Of a stretch of DNA of 58,614 bases, positions 14,831-25,056 are shown piece by piece (position 1 is the first letter of the stretch; each line of letters starts with the position of its first letter). Made by a program: the position numbers and the translations under genes. Source of the DNA: an uncultured Alphaproteobacteria bacterium. Lineage in GTDB: Bacteria > Pseudomonadota > Alphaproteobacteria > Methylaequorales > Methylaequoraceae. The DNA is taken from contig CACJRF010000010.1 in NCBI GenBank assembly GCA_902595755.1, positions 1 through 58,614 of the forward strand. Reading direction: 5' to 3'. The notes under the pieces were generated by a model that saw nothing but the letters and a program-made list of their open reading frames with translations, did no database searches and was not told the origin of the DNA.

Positions 14831-16000
14831 ATGGATGGTCTAAATAAATCGATGTATCAAATAGGAAGTGATAGTGCTTTCTCAATTCTTGCTAGATCAA
14901 ATGAACTTCTAAAAACTGGTAAGGATGTTATTAACCTTGGTATTGGGCAACCGGACTTCCCAACACCCGAAAATGTTGTAAATGCTGCTATCAAGGCCAT
15001 TAAAGATGGTCATCATGGATATACGGCTTCTAATGGAATTCTTGAATTAAGAGAAACTGTTTCATGGGATTTTTATAAAAGAAATAAAGTTGAAGTTGAT
15101 CCTAACGATATTTTAATAGCACCAGGTGGCAAGGCTATAATATTCTACACATTACTAATGTTTGGCGAACCAGGTTCTGAAATAATAACTCCTGATCCAG
15201 GTTTCATAGCCTATAGGTCTATGATTGATTATACTGGAGCAAAAGCCATTGCGCTACCTCATAGGATGGAAAATAACTTTTCATTTGATGCTGAGGAACT
15301 CTTATCTCTTATAAATAAGCGAACTAAACTTATTATCTTAAACTCGCCTGCAAACCCTACAGGTGGGGTTGTTCCAAAAATTGAACTTGAAAAGCTTGCA
15401 AAAGGACTTCTTGATTACCCAAACGTTTATATTTTGTCAGATGAGATTTATAGCAGAATATTATTTGATAATAACGAGCATGTGTCTTTGAAAAGTTTTC
15501 CTGAAATAAGTGATAGAGTCATTGTGTTAGATGGTTGGTCGAAAACATATTCAATGACTGGGTGGAGATTAGGTTACGGAATTTTCCCAAAAAATATTTA
15601 TTCATATGCAGAAAAACTTGCTATAAACTGTCATTCATGTGTAAACTCTGCAACGCAGTTTGCAGGAATTGAAGCTCTAAAGGGAGACCAAACGCAAGTA
15701 ACAAATATGATCAAAGAGTTTAAGTTAAGAAGAGATTATTTGATAAATGAGCTTAATTCAATTGAAAATATATCATGTTTAAAACCAGGTGGTGCGTTTT
15801 ATGTTTTTCCTAAAATAAATAAAAATCAAATGAATTCTGCACAGATATCTAAGTTCTTGCTTGAGAACAAATATGTAGCAACCGTACCCGGCTCATCCTT
15901 CGGTTTAAATGGAGAGAATTTTTTAAGAGTGTCTTATGCGAGTTCTATAAAAAATTTAAGAGAATTCATTATGAGACTAAAATCATTTATGAATGATTAG
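14831..16000 (+). CDS. Class I/II pyridoxal-phosphate aminotransferase (AspC-like)
   Basis: A 389-residue fold-type I enzyme that transfers amino groups between amino and keto acids, probably aspartate/aromatic type. Key residues are visible: Asn175 in NSPANPTGG, Asp204 in LSDEIYS, and the cofactor lysine Lys238 in DGWSKTYSMTGWRLGYG. INLGIGQPDFPTP and the HHGYTASNG segment are typical of the family, and the length is normal. It follows the tRNA-His locus and probably marks the conserved chromosome to the right of the island. It precedes the glnB-glnA pair but is separated by a 112-base regulatory region. Confidence 0.9.
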   Translation: MDGLNKSMYQIGSDSAFSILARSNELLKTGKDVINLGIGQPDFPTPENVVNAAIKAIKDGHHGYTASNGILELRETVSWDFYKRNKVEVDPNDILIAPGGKAIIFYTLLMFGEPGSEIITPDPGFIAYRSMIDYTGAKAIALPHRMENNFSFDAEELLSLINKRTKLIILNSPANPTGGVVPKIELEKLAKGLLDYPNVYILSDEIYSRILFDNNEHVSLKSFPEISDRVIVLDGWSKTYSMTGWRLGYGIFPKNIYSYAEKLAINCHSCVNSATQFAGIEALKGDQTQVTNMIKEFKLRRDYLINELNSIENISCLKPGGAFYVFPKINKNQMNSAQISKFLLENKYVATVPGSSFGLNGENFLRVSYASSIKNLREFIMRLKSFMND

Positions 16001-16052
16001 ATTTTGATCTTTATTTGTATAAATTTTATACAATTTCAAATCAAATGTTTAA

Positions 16053-16451
<399 letters not shown>

Positions 16452-16475
16452 TAATAACTTAAAATTGGAGGAATC

Positions 16476-17885
16476 ATGAGTAACGTTAAAAACGTTTTAA
16501 AAATGATAAAAGAAAAAGAAGTCAAATTTGTAGATTTAAGATTTACAGACTCAAAGGGGAAATGGCAACATACTGCCCAAACATCATCGACAATCGATGA
16601 ATCAACATTTAAAGATGGGATCATGTTTGATGGTTCATCTATAGCAGGTTGGAAAAATATTAATGAATCAGATATGATATTAATGCCTGACCCTAAGACA
16701 GCAGTGATAGATCCATTTACTGCACAACCACAACTTATTTTATTTTGCGATGTAATCGAGCCATCGGATGGCAAACCCTATGAATTAGATCCAAGAAGTA
16801 CCGGAAAGAAAGCTGAAGAATATCTAAGAAAGTCTGGCATCGGTGAAAAATGTTTTTTTGGGCCAGAAGCTGAATTTTTCATTTTTGATGATGTTAAATG
16901 GTCTACTGATCAAGAATATACATTTTTTAGTATTGATTCAGAGGAAGGTGCTTATAATACTGGAGCAGAAATGGAAGGTGGAAATCTTGGACATAGACCT
17001 AAAGATAAAGGAGGATACTTTCCAGTCCCACCAGTTGATTCCGCAACGGATATAAGAGCAGAGATGGTCTCGACAATGTCAGAAATGGGAATTGAAATGG
17101 AAAAGCATCATCACGAAGTTGCGCCATCTCAACATGAGTTAGGCTTTAAATTTGGCTCATTAATTGAAAGCGCTGATAATTTACAAAAGTATAAATATTG
17201 CGTTCATATGGTTGCTCAAGCTTATGGGAAAACTGCTACTTTCATGCCAAAACCTGTATATAATGATAATGGTTCGGGAATGCACGTACATCAATCAATT
17301 TGGTCAAAAAAAGGATCATTGTTTGCAGGAAATGGTTATGCTGGATTATCTGAAACTTGCCTTCATTATATTGGAGGAATAATTAAACATGCGAAGGCAA
17401 TTAATGCATTTTCTAATGCAACAACTAATAGTTACAAAAGGTTAGTCCCTGGCTTTGAAGCTCCAGTTTTATTGGCATATTCAGCTAGAAATAGATCAGC
17501 CTCATGTAGGATTCCGTATGCAAATAGTGCAAATGGTAAAAGGGTAGAAGTAAGATTTGGCGATTCGGCAGGCAATCCATATCTTACATTTGCATCAATG
17601 CTGATGGCAGGTATTGACGGTATAAAAAATAAAATACATCCCGGCGATGCAATGGATAAGGATCTTTATGAATTACCGGAAAATGAACTAACTGGCATTC
17701 CAACTGTTGCAGCCACACTAAGAGAGGCATTAGATTGTTTGGATAAAGACCGTGAGTTTTTAAAAGAAGGAGGGGTATTCACTGATAACTTGATAGATGC
17801 ATATATTTCTTTGAAAATGGATGAGGTTCTACAATTTGAGCACACCCCCCACCCTGTAGAATTTAAAATGTATTACTCAGTATAG
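16476..17885 (+). CDS. glnA: Glutamine synthetase type I
   Basis: A 469-residue enzyme, identical in length to the E. coli protein, condensing ammonium and glutamate with ATP in a dodecamer. Motifs include [42 protein letters not shown] and [10 protein letters not shown]. Tyr398 in [10 protein letters not shown] is the adenylylation site, so regulation by GlnE/PII is expected. A good ribosome-binding site (TTGGAGG) lies just before the ATG. Second gene of the glnB-glnA operon; it ends 4 bases from the convergent hydrolase gene. Confidence 0.97.
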   Translation: MSNVKNVLKMIKEKEVKFVDLRFTDSKGKWQHTAQTSSTIDESTFKDGIMFDGSSIAGWKNINESDMILMPDPKTAVIDPFTAQPQLILFCDVIEPSDGKPYELDPRSTGKKAEEYLRKSGIGEKCFFGPEAEFFIFDDVKWSTDQEYTFFSIDSEEGAYNTGAEMEGGNLGHRPKDKGGYFPVPPVDSATDIRAEMVSTMSEMGIEMEKHHHEVAPSQHELGFKFGSLIESADNLQKYKYCVHMVAQAYGKTATFMPKPVYNDNGSGMHVHQSIWSKKGSLFAGNGYAGLSETCLHYIGGIIKHAKAINAFSNATTNSYKRLVPGFEAPVLLAYSARNRSASCRIPYANSANGKRVEVRFGDSAGNPYLTFASMLMAGIDGIKNKIHPGDAMDKDLYELPENELTGIPTVAATLREALDCLDKDREFLKEGGVFTDNLIDAYISLKMDEVLQFEHTPHPVEFKMYYSV

Positions 17886-17889
17886 TTCA

Positions 17890-18438
17890 TTAAGTAATAT
17901 ATTTTGAAAGTTCTTTAAAACCTTGATCTTTGGAGTCTCTGATTAATTCAAATACTAACATTTCAAAATTAATCAGAGATATTCCATATTTCATCAATCT
18001 ATCTAAAGCTAGGTTCTTATGTCTTTGATCTCTTGAACCTACCGCTTCATCAATCACAAACACTTCATAACCTCTGTTATAAAAATCAATTGAAGTTTGT
18101 AATATACAAATATGCGTTTCGATACCACAAATTATAATTTGATTTTTAGGGAAAATTTCCCTGATCTCAGTATCATTTTTATTTGAAATACAAGAAAAAG
18201 TAGTCTTTTCAATTTTTAATGCTTTTATTTTTTTTAACTTATCATCTATTAGGTTTATAGTTTTACCTAAACCATTTGGATACTGTTCACTATATACTAC
18301 GGGCAGTTTTAAGAAGTGAAAAATATCAACAATTTTTTTTGAGTGATCAATAACACTTTTAAAATCAAATATCTTTTTTATTAATTTTTCTTGTATATCA
18401 ATCAACAATAGAGTTGAATCATTTCTATCTACAAGCAT
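17890..18438 (-). CDS. Isochorismatase-family cysteine hydrolase
   Basis: A 182-residue protein with the family triad: Asp14 in LLLIDIQEKL, Lys78 in IEKTTFSC and Cys111 in GIETHICILQT, next to the cis-peptide region. The closest type is the YcaC-like group of amidases/hydrolases of unknown substrate. It starts directly where the glutathione peroxidase gene stops (no gap), so both are one operon, and it converges on glnA. Confidence 0.85.
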   Translation of the reverse strand: MLVDRNDSTLLLIDIQEKLIKKIFDFKSVIDHSKKIVDIFHFLKLPVVYSEQYPNGLGKTINLIDDKLKKIKALKIEKTTFSCISNKNDTEIREIFPKNQIIICGIETHICILQTSIDFYNRGYEVFVIDEAVGSRDQRHKNLALDRLMKYGISLINFEMLVFELIRDSKDQGFKELSKYIT

Positions 18439-18975
18439 CTAATTGAAAATTGCATCTTCAATCTGAGTTATAAATCCAGTTGAAGAAGGACTAGTCATTG
18501 AGGAAAACCAATTAAGTATTTCTCCATTTTTTCCAATTAAGAATTTATGAAAGTTCCATCTTGGTTGCGCAATAACTGACGCCTCACTAGAGATCCATTT
18601 ATAAAGAGGGTGAGCATCACTTCCTTTGATTTTCTGGATAGATGTCAACGGAAAATTAACACCATAACGTATTTCACAAAAATCTTTTACATCGGCATCG
18701 TTACCTAATTCTTGATTAAAATCATTAGATGGGACTCCCAGAACGACAAATCCATCTGCTTTATATCGGTCATAAAGCTTTTGTAGCCCTGCATATTGTG
18801 GAGTAAAACCGCATTTTGAGGCTGTATTTACTAACAAGACAACTTTATCTTTATACTGTGATAGATCAATTTTATCACCAGTTATAGACTCTATATTGAA
18901 ATCATGAAATGTTTGTGAGGTAGACTGCGATGAATTAAAAAACATAAAACAAAATACGAGTATTAAAATTCTCAT
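18439..18975 (-). CDS. Glutathione peroxidase family protein, exported
   Basis: A 178-residue thioredoxin-fold peroxidase. The catalytic set is Cys55 in NTASKCGFTPQ (cysteine, not selenocysteine), Gln88 in SNDFNQELG, and Trp140/Asn141 in RWNFHKFLI. An N-terminal hydrophobic segment (MRILILVFCFMFFNSSQS) looks like a signal peptide, placing the enzyme in the periplasm, which is less usual than the cytoplasmic form. It reduces hydroperoxides, probably with thioredoxin-like donors. It is divergent from the lipoprotein gene at 19031. Confidence 0.88.
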   Translation of the reverse strand: MRILILVFCFMFFNSSQSTSQTFHDFNIESITGDKIDLSQYKDKVVLLVNTASKCGFTPQYAGLQKLYDRYKADGFVVLGVPSNDFNQELGNDADVKDFCEIRYGVNFPLTSIQKIKGSDAHPLYKWISSEASVIAQPRWNFHKFLIGKNGEILNWFSSMTSPSSTGFITQIEDAIFN

Positions 18976-19030
18976 ATGTTTAATGTAATGAATTAAGTTG
19001 AAAAATAAAGTAAAAATTTTATTATATGTT

Positions 19031-19450
19031 ATGAAAAAATTTAAAATCCTTACTATCTTATTCTTGCTTACTGTTGGTTCATGTGGGCAAAACCAATTGG
19101 TTCCAGTTCGTGGTCCAGAAAGTGATCCAGGTCAAGAACTAAACTTTTCAGAATTTAACGACTTTCCAATTCCAATTAATTCAAAACTAATAAAAGATCA
19201 GTCTATTATCATAGCCAAAAAGAATGGTTGGTTAGGAAGACTTTCTTTTACAACCAGTGAATCTCAATTAACAGTATATGATTTTTTCAGAAATGAATTA
19301 CCAAAATTTGGATGGAAAAAAATTTCTGAGATAAGTTCAGATAGTAGCCTTTTAAACTATCAGAGTGAAAGTAGATTTGCATCCATACAAATATTTGAGA
19401 AGATACTATTTGGTTCTAAAGTTTTAGTTTCAGTAACTGAAGTTGAATAA
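19031..19450 (+). CDS. Hypothetical lipoprotein
   Basis: From the ATG at 19031 the product has 139 residues with a lipobox: MKKFKILTILFLLTVGSC, Cys18 being the lipidation site. An in-frame TTG at 18998 would spoil the signal peptide. The mature part has a proline-rich segment (LVPVRGPESDPGQ), then FPIPINSKLI, GWLGRLSFTT and FFRNELPKFGWKKISE, a pattern seen in uncharacterised alphaproteobacterial envelope lipoproteins. Function unknown. Confidence 0.72.
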   Translation: MKKFKILTILFLLTVGSCGQNQLVPVRGPESDPGQELNFSEFNDFPIPINSKLIKDQSIIIAKKNGWLGRLSFTTSESQLTVYDFFRNELPKFGWKKISEISSDSSLLNYQSESRFASIQIFEKILFGSKVLVSVTEVE

Positions 19451-19497
19451 CTTTTAATAAGCATTGACAATTATAATATTATTGATGTTTTTCACTA

Positions 19498-20730
19498 CTA
19501 TTCAATGATCTGATTCAACCAACTGCATTTCATTTCTACACTTACTTCATTTTTATAAAATATAGTTCTGTTTTTAATACCTATTATTTCAGATATTATT
19601 TCATCAGGACAATTTATTCTTTTAAGCCTTTCTATAAAGGAATATTTTAGTGATTGAATTGATTTATTTTTCGTAACTTTTTTTATTCTAAAATTTATCT
19701 TACTCTCAATTTGCTTTATACTAAAATTAATATTTAGGAAGTCATAAAATGGGTATTCATTAGATGACATGCTGATCAACTTATTCATTGAATCTAGTGA
19801 AACACCTACTAGTGGAATTGTTCTTTTTTTGTAAATATTATTAATTATTCTTAAATTATTACTCCTTATTATTATGTACGGAGTAAATTGATTTAAATTA
19901 ATTTCATTTCTGTTCAAACCAATAATTTCATTTACAGATGCACCTGTATTTAAAATACATCCAATAACTATGCTAAATAATGAATTTTCTTCTTTTATAA
20001 TATTTATAAGATTTATAATTTCTTCATCATTTAAAGTTTTAATTTCTTTTTTTTGATAATTTACTGGCCATTCTACATTGTCAAACGGATTTTTTTTATC
20101 AATATTTAAATAATTATATAAAGTTTTAAAAAAATTAAATAAATTTGATTGGTAACGTTTGCCAGTAGAAACTCTATTTTTTGAAACAAAAAAATTTTTA
20201 AAAATTTTAGAATCTACAGAACTAAATTCATCTATTGGTTTGTCACCACATATATTTATCAAATATTTAATTGAATTTACTATTGAAGAGTACTGACTAG
20301 ATTTAGATGAAATTTTTTTTAGTTTAAGATACTTTTCTAATAACTTACTAGGTAAATTTATATTTAAGGTAGTATTATTAAATAAAAAATTTTCTATAGT
20401 CTGATCTGATTTTTTGTTTATAAGATTGGTTATTTGTTTTTTGTTAAGTAAAATATTTGAAAATAGATCTTCAGAATCGTCTTTAAAATTAAGATTGTAT
20501 TTTGAAATCTCAATTTTTTTTAAAAAATTTATTGAGAACTTTTTATTCAACAAATTATTAAACATTTTCTTATGTTCTGCTGATTGAAGTTTTGACCTTA
20601 CAAGAGCTGTAGATATTTTATTAGTTTTCAAAGAAATTTTAATTGTTTTTTTTCCAATTATCTTTACAAGTTTCATTGGTATGGCTCTTTGATACCAATA
20701 GTGATTTCCATGTTTATAAATATATTTCAT
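19498..20730 (-). CDS. Tyrosine-recombinase-like protein with degenerate catalytic residues
   Basis: The chosen start, ATG at 20730, yields 410 residues beginning MKYIYKHGNHYWYQRAIP, the N-terminal arm domain of integrases from tRNA-borne islands; an upstream start at 20766 would lie inside tRNA-Leu. The catalytic domain is recognisable (TLNDEEIINLINII, ILNTGASVNEIIGLNRNEI) but the box I Arg is Ser (TGASVNE for TGARxSE), box II HxLRH reads QSLKY, and the GH motif reads GI; only a candidate Tyr (IFYKNE) remains. The reading frame is intact. It abuts the tRNA-Leu 3' end, where an integrase of an integrated element normally sits. Either a decayed integrase or a repurposed DNA-binding protein. 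Confidence 0.7.
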   Translation of the reverse strand: MKYIYKHGNHYWYQRAIPMKLVKIIGKKTIKISLKTNKISTALVRSKLQSAEHKKMFNNLLNKKFSINFLKKIEISKYNLNFKDDSEDLFSNILLNKKQITNLINKKSDQTIENFLFNNTTLNINLPSKLLEKYLKLKKISSKSSQYSSIVNSIKYLINICGDKPIDEFSSVDSKIFKNFFVSKNRVSTGKRYQSNLFNFFKTLYNYLNIDKKNPFDNVEWPVNYQKKEIKTLNDEEIINLINIIKEENSLFSIVIGCILNTGASVNEIIGLNRNEINLNQFTPYIIIRSNNLRIINNIYKKRTIPLVGVSLDSMNKLISMSSNEYPFYDFLNINFSIKQIESKINFRIKKVTKNKSIQSLKYSFIERLKRINCPDEIISEIIGIKNRTIFYKNEVSVEMKCSWLNQIIE

Positions 20731-20736
20731 AAAATT

Positions 20737-20824
20737 TGGTGCGGTCGAGAAGACTTGAACTTCCACAGGTTAAGAACCTACAACGCCCTCAACGTTGCGC
20801 GTCTACCAATTCCGCCACGACCGC
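20737..20824 (-). tRNA. tRNA-Leu (anticodon GAG)
   Basis: A class II tRNA on the minus strand: acceptor GCGGTCG/CGACCGC, D arm with GGCGGAATTGGTAGACGCG, anticodon stem CAACG/CGTTG around TTGAGGG (anticodon GAG), a long variable arm (GTAGGTTCTTAACCTGT), T arm GAAGTTCAAGTCTTC, and encoded CCA at 20739-20737. Its 5' end is 4 bases from the pccA stop and its 3' end 6 bases from the recombinase-like gene. Confidence 0.95.
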
Positions 20825-20828
20825 GTAT

Positions 20829-22817
20829 TTATTCAAACTCTAATATTATCTGGTCAACCTCAAGACTATCACCCTCAGAGCAATTTATTTTTTTAATTTT
20901 TGTTTTTTTTTCGGATCTAATAATATTTTCCATCTTCATTGCTTCAATAATAGCCAATGGTTGATTTTCATCTACAATTTGTTTTTCTTTTACTAGCAAG
21001 GAAACTAAAAGGCCAGGCATAGGCGCAAGAAGTAACTTAGATAAATCTTCTTTTTTTCTCGGAATCATTATTTCGTTTAACTCAGCATGCCTTTTGGAAA
21101 ATACTAAAAGTTCTGATGAACTGCCATTATGATTTATTAGAAATTTAGGCCCATTTCTTTTTATACTAAAATATGAAAGATTATTATCAATTATAGCTGA
21201 AAATAATGGATGTCCAATATTCCAATTGCTTTTAAGATTCAAATATTTTTTTCCAATATAGATATCATAGCTTTTATTAAAGTTATTAAATGAAATTTTA
21301 GAATTAATTATTTTACCTTTATCGATTACCTGCCAATTCATTCCGACTGTCTTATTAAAACCTTTTAATTGATTTGATATAGACGCCGCCCTCAAAAGGT
21401 ATTTATAATTAACAAATACTGCCACAGCGTGAATCTTTTGTTTATCTGTTAAGGTAACATTGAAAGAGTCGTATCCTTCCTTATAATTTTCTGAAATAAA
21501 TGAAGTTGAATAATTAGATTTCTCAAAATTTTCATTTTGTAGAATATTTGATAAAAAATCTTTGTTTGTTTGAACACCTTCAATTAAATATCTATCTAAT
21601 GCATTTATCATTTCATTAATAGAAGATTTTCTTGTATTTGAATAAGTACATAACTTTGAAATCATTGGATCGTAAAACATGCTTATTTCAGACCCTTCCA
21701 CCACTCCTGAGTCAACACGAACATTTTTTCCTGAAGGTTCTATATATCTAGTGAGTCTACCAATAGAGGGTAAAAAGTTTTTTGAAGAATCTTCGGCGTA
21801 TATTCTACATTCAATTGCACTACCAGAGAATTTTATATCTTTTTGTTCATAAGAAAGTTTTTCACCAAAAGCAATTCTTATCATTTGTTCCACAATATCA
21901 ATATTGGTAATAAGTTCTGTAACAGGATGTTCAACTTGTAATCGAGTATTCATTTCTAGAAAATAAAAATTCTTATTTTTATCTACTACAAACTCAACTG
22001 TTCCTGCTGAATAATAACTAACAGCCTTAGCTAGCTTTATTGCATGGCTTACCATTTCATTCCTTAATTCTTCATCTACAAAAAAGCTAGGTGCCTCTTC
22101 AATAACCTTTTGGTGACGTCTCTGGATAGTACATTCTCGCTCGCCTAGATGTATAAAATTACCAAACTGATCGCCTAAAACTTGAATTTCAATATGCTTA
22201 GGAAATTCAATAAATTTCTCAATAAATACTCTATCATCACCAAAACTTGATCTAGCCTCGTTTACAGCTGAATTAAAGTTTTCTTTTAATTCTTCATCAT
22301 TAAATGCTATTCTCATTCCTTTTCCACCTCCTCCTGCAGAGGCTTTAACCATTAATGGATAACCTATTTTCTTAGCTTCTTTAAGTGCCTGTTTTAAATC
22401 TTTAATTACATCAAGTCCTCCTGGTACAACAGATACACTAGCGGATTTTGCTAGTTTTTTTGATTCAATTTTATCTCCCATCAATGATATTGCTTGACTT
22501 GGCGGTCCAATAAAAATCTTACCAGCTTTGTGCACTTCTTCCCTAAAGTTTACATTTTCTGAAAGAAAGCCATAACCAGGGTGAACAGCATCAGCATTAG
22601 ATTTTTTTAAGGCATCTATAATTTTCTCTATTATTAAATAACTTTCTGCTGAAGTATTTCCTCCAATATTAAAGTATTCATCTGCCAAATTTACGTGTGG
22701 TGAATTTAAATCAGGGTCTGAACAAATTGCAACCGTTTTAACCCCCATTTTTCTTGCAGTTTTAATAATTCTGCAGGCAATCTCACCTCTATTCGCTATA
22801 AGAATTTTCTCAAACAT
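20829..22817 (-). CDS. pccA: Propionyl-CoA carboxylase alpha subunit (biotin carboxylase + biotin carrier)
   Basis: A 662-residue protein. Residues 1-450 form the biotin carboxylase (ILIANRGEIACRII, ATP-binding KASAGGGGKGMR, EMNTRLQVEHPVTE), followed by a linking domain, and a C-terminal biotinyl domain with EAMKMEN, where Lys628 is biotinylated. With the PccB subunit 9 bases upstream it carboxylates propionyl-CoA to methylmalonyl-CoA in odd-chain fatty acid, branched amino acid and propionate catabolism. Acetyl- or methylcrotonyl-CoA specificity cannot be fully excluded, but the partner subunit is PccB-like. Confidence 0.9.
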   Translation of the reverse strand: MFEKILIANRGEIACRIIKTARKMGVKTVAICSDPDLNSPHVNLADEYFNIGGNTSAESYLIIEKIIDALKKSNADAVHPGYGFLSENVNFREEVHKAGKIFIGPPSQAISLMGDKIESKKLAKSASVSVVPGGLDVIKDLKQALKEAKKIGYPLMVKASAGGGGKGMRIAFNDEELKENFNSAVNEARSSFGDDRVFIEKFIEFPKHIEIQVLGDQFGNFIHLGERECTIQRRHQKVIEEAPSFFVDEELRNEMVSHAIKLAKAVSYYSAGTVEFVVDKNKNFYFLEMNTRLQVEHPVTELITNIDIVEQMIRIAFGEKLSYEQKDIKFSGSAIECRIYAEDSSKNFLPSIGRLTRYIEPSGKNVRVDSGVVEGSEISMFYDPMISKLCTYSNTRKSSINEMINALDRYLIEGVQTNKDFLSNILQNENFEKSNYSTSFISENYKEGYDSFNVTLTDKQKIHAVAVFVNYKYLLRAASISNQLKGFNKTVGMNWQVIDKGKIINSKISFNNFNKSYDIYIGKKYLNLKSNWNIGHPLFSAIIDNNLSYFSIKRNGPKFLINHNGSSSELLVFSKRHAELNEIMIPRKKEDLSKLLLAPMPGLLVSLLVKEKQIVDENQPLAIIEAMKMENIIRSEKKTKIKKINCSEGDSLEVDQIILEFE

Positions 22818-22826
22818 AAAATTAAC

Positions 22827-24359
22827 CTACAAAGGAATATTATCGTGTTTTTTCCAAGGGTTATGAAGCTTTTTATCTCTAAGCATTTCAAGTGACCTGC
22901 ATATTCTTTTTCTAGTTGTATTTGGCATTATAACATCATCAATAAATCCCCTACTCCCTGCTATAAAGGGATTTGCAAGTTTTTCCCTGTATTCGTTTGT
23001 TTTCTTTTCTATCTTTTCTTTATCTCCTAGTTCACCTCTAAAAATTATTTCAACTGCTCCTTTAGGTCCCATTACAGCGATTTCTGCTTGAGGCCATGCA
23101 TAATTTACATCTCCACGTAAATGTTTAGAACTCATTACATCGTATGCACCACCGTAAGCTTTTCTGGTAATTATTGTAATTTTTGGAACTGTAGCCTCAG
23201 CAAAAGCAAATAATAACTTTGCACCGTGTTTTATTATGCCATTATATTCTTGAGAAGTACCTGGAAGAAAACCAGGAACATCAACAAAAGTTACAATAGG
23301 AATATTAAAACAATCACAAAAACGAACAAATCTTGCTGCTTTTCTTGAAGAATTATTATCTAAACAACCTGCTAAAACCATAGGTTGATTAGCCACCATT
23401 CCAATAGGTGAACCTGACATTCTAGCAAAACCTGTAATGATGTTAGCTGCGTAATCAGATTGTAACTCAAAAAAATCTCTATCATCGACAACTTTTGTTA
23501 TTAATTCTTTCATATCATAAGGTTTGTTGGGATTATCGGGAATCAGAGTATCTAAAGAATATTCTAGCCTATCAACAGAATCTTCAGATTTTCTAATTGG
23601 AGGTTTTTCTTTGTTTGATGAGGGTAAGAAGCCCATAAACCTTCTTAATTGAAATAGTGCTTCAACATCGTTGTCAAAGGCTGAATCTGCAACGCCAGAT
23701 TTTTTTGTATGAGTAGAAGCCCCTCCTAATTCTTCGTGACTTACTTCCTCATGTGTTACAGTTTTCAATACATCAGGTCCAGTAACAAACATATATGAAG
23801 TGTCTCTAACCATAAATATAAAATCAGTCATTGCTGGACTATATACAGCTCCTCCTGCACAAGGCCCCATAATTACAGATATTTGAGGTATTACACCAGA
23901 TGATAATACATTTCTCTGAAAAACTTCTGCGTATCCAGCCAAAGAAGCCACGCCTTCTTGTATTCGTGCACCACCAGAATCGTTTAGCCCAATTACAGGA
24001 GCACCTACCTGTAAAGCTTTATCCATAATTTTACATATTTTTTCTGCATGTGATTCTGATAATGATCCCCCAAAAACAGTGAAATCCTGACTAAATACAA
24101 AAGTAAGTCTTCCATTAATTGTTCCATAACCGGTGACAACTCCATCTCCTGGTACTTTTTGTTTTTCCATCTCGAACTCAGAGCATCTATGCTCGACAAA
24201 CATATCCCATTCTTCAAAAGTACCTTCATCAAGAAGAATTTCTATTCTTTCACGTGACGTAAGTTTTCCTTTTCTGTGTTGACTTTTTTGTCTATCTTTA
24301 CCGCCACCTTCCACAGCTCTTCTTCTTTTAGAATCAAGTTTCTTTAAAATTTCTCTCAT
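22827..24359 (-). CDS. pccB: Propionyl-CoA carboxylase beta subunit (carboxyltransferase)
   Basis: A 510-residue carboxyltransferase of the crotonase superfamily, normal length. Conserved segments include [54 protein letters not shown] and [14 protein letters not shown] in the N-half, and [13 protein letters not shown] and [12 protein letters not shown] in the C-half with the two oxyanion-forming glycine regions. It transfers carboxyl from biotin to propionyl-CoA. Positioned between the ATP12 gene (25-base gap) and pccA, it is probably read from the same minus-strand transcript. Confidence 0.93.
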   Translation of the reverse strand: MREILKKLDSKRRRAVEGGGKDRQKSQHRKGKLTSRERIEILLDEGTFEEWDMFVEHRCSEFEMEKQKVPGDGVVTGYGTINGRLTFVFSQDFTVFGGSLSESHAEKICKIMDKALQVGAPVIGLNDSGGARIQEGVASLAGYAEVFQRNVLSSGVIPQISVIMGPCAGGAVYSPAMTDFIFMVRDTSYMFVTGPDVLKTVTHEEVSHEELGGASTHTKKSGVADSAFDNDVEALFQLRRFMGFLPSSNKEKPPIRKSEDSVDRLEYSLDTLIPDNPNKPYDMKELITKVVDDRDFFELQSDYAANIITGFARMSGSPIGMVANQPMVLAGCLDNNSSRKAARFVRFCDCFNIPIVTFVDVPGFLPGTSQEYNGIIKHGAKLLFAFAEATVPKITIITRKAYGGAYDVMSSKHLRGDVNYAWPQAEIAVMGPKGAVEIIFRGELGDKEKIEKKTNEYREKLANPFIAGSRGFIDDVIMPNTTRKRICRSLEMLRDKKLHNPWKKHDNIPL

Positions 24360-24384
24360 ATCATATACTCTTTAGTTAATATAT

Positions 24385-25056
24385 TCAAAAGTTGTTAGTA
24401 ATTTTTAAAAATAAGTTAATGTTTTCTAGGGCTTTTAAAAAATAACTTTCACTCTCCTTATGTTCATCTAATGATCCCCATCTTTGCTGTTGATAATTGT
24501 ACTCTATGTTTACCAATTTAAAGAATCTTTTACACCTAATTTTTTTTTTTATAAAAAAGTAACTAAGTATTGTTGAATCCGAAATACTAGCAAGTTTATA
24601 CAATGCAGTAAACCTATCGTTCTCTAAATTCATAAGCCAACCAGCAAAGTTTTTATTTTTATATCTGACATTCTGAGTAAAGTCTGTCTGAATTTTTAAA
24701 GGTAAATTAAATTCTAAAGAGAAGTCCTCAATTAAATTTCCAAATTTTTTATTCATATAATTTATTAAAAGTTTATCGTTAAAATTTCTAAATAGAATAT
24801 AGTCGTTCTGAAGTATCTTAAATAATTTTTTTGTAATTTCAATTTTATCTATTTTAGATAAATTTATTGAAAAAAAAGTTAGACTAAGAATTGAATGTGA
24901 TTTTTTTTTATTATTTTTTTTTTTAATTTCTTTCAATAAGATCCTAGCATGTTCTATGGACCTAGTTTTTAGTGGATATTTATTTGGAGTTAAAACTTTA
25001 ACAGAATTTGAATATATATAATATTCATTTTTGATTTTTCTAATTTCATAAATCAT
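24385..25056 (-). CDS. ATP12-family F1-ATPase assembly chaperone
   Basis: A 223-residue protein. The family signature lies near the C-terminus, EYNYQQQRWGSLDEHKESE (compare D.xWQxxxWGxDxE), preceded by the conserved Ser/Thr-rich stretch ISDSTILSYFFIK. ATP12 proteins assist folding of the F1 alpha subunit and are found in alphaproteobacteria and mitochondria. It overlaps the pseudouridine synthase gene by 11 bases. The sequence is divergent and lysine-rich, in line with the base composition of the genome. Confidence 0.82.
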   Translation of the reverse strand: MIYEIRKIKNEYYIYSNSVKVLTPNKYPLKTRSIEHARILLKEIKKKNNKKKSHSILSLTFFSINLSKIDKIEITKKLFKILQNDYILFRNFNDKLLINYMNKKFGNLIEDFSLEFNLPLKIQTDFTQNVRYKNKNFAGWLMNLENDRFTALYKLASISDSTILSYFFIKKKIRCKRFFKLVNIEYNYQQQRWGSLDEHKESESYFLKALENINLFLKITNNF

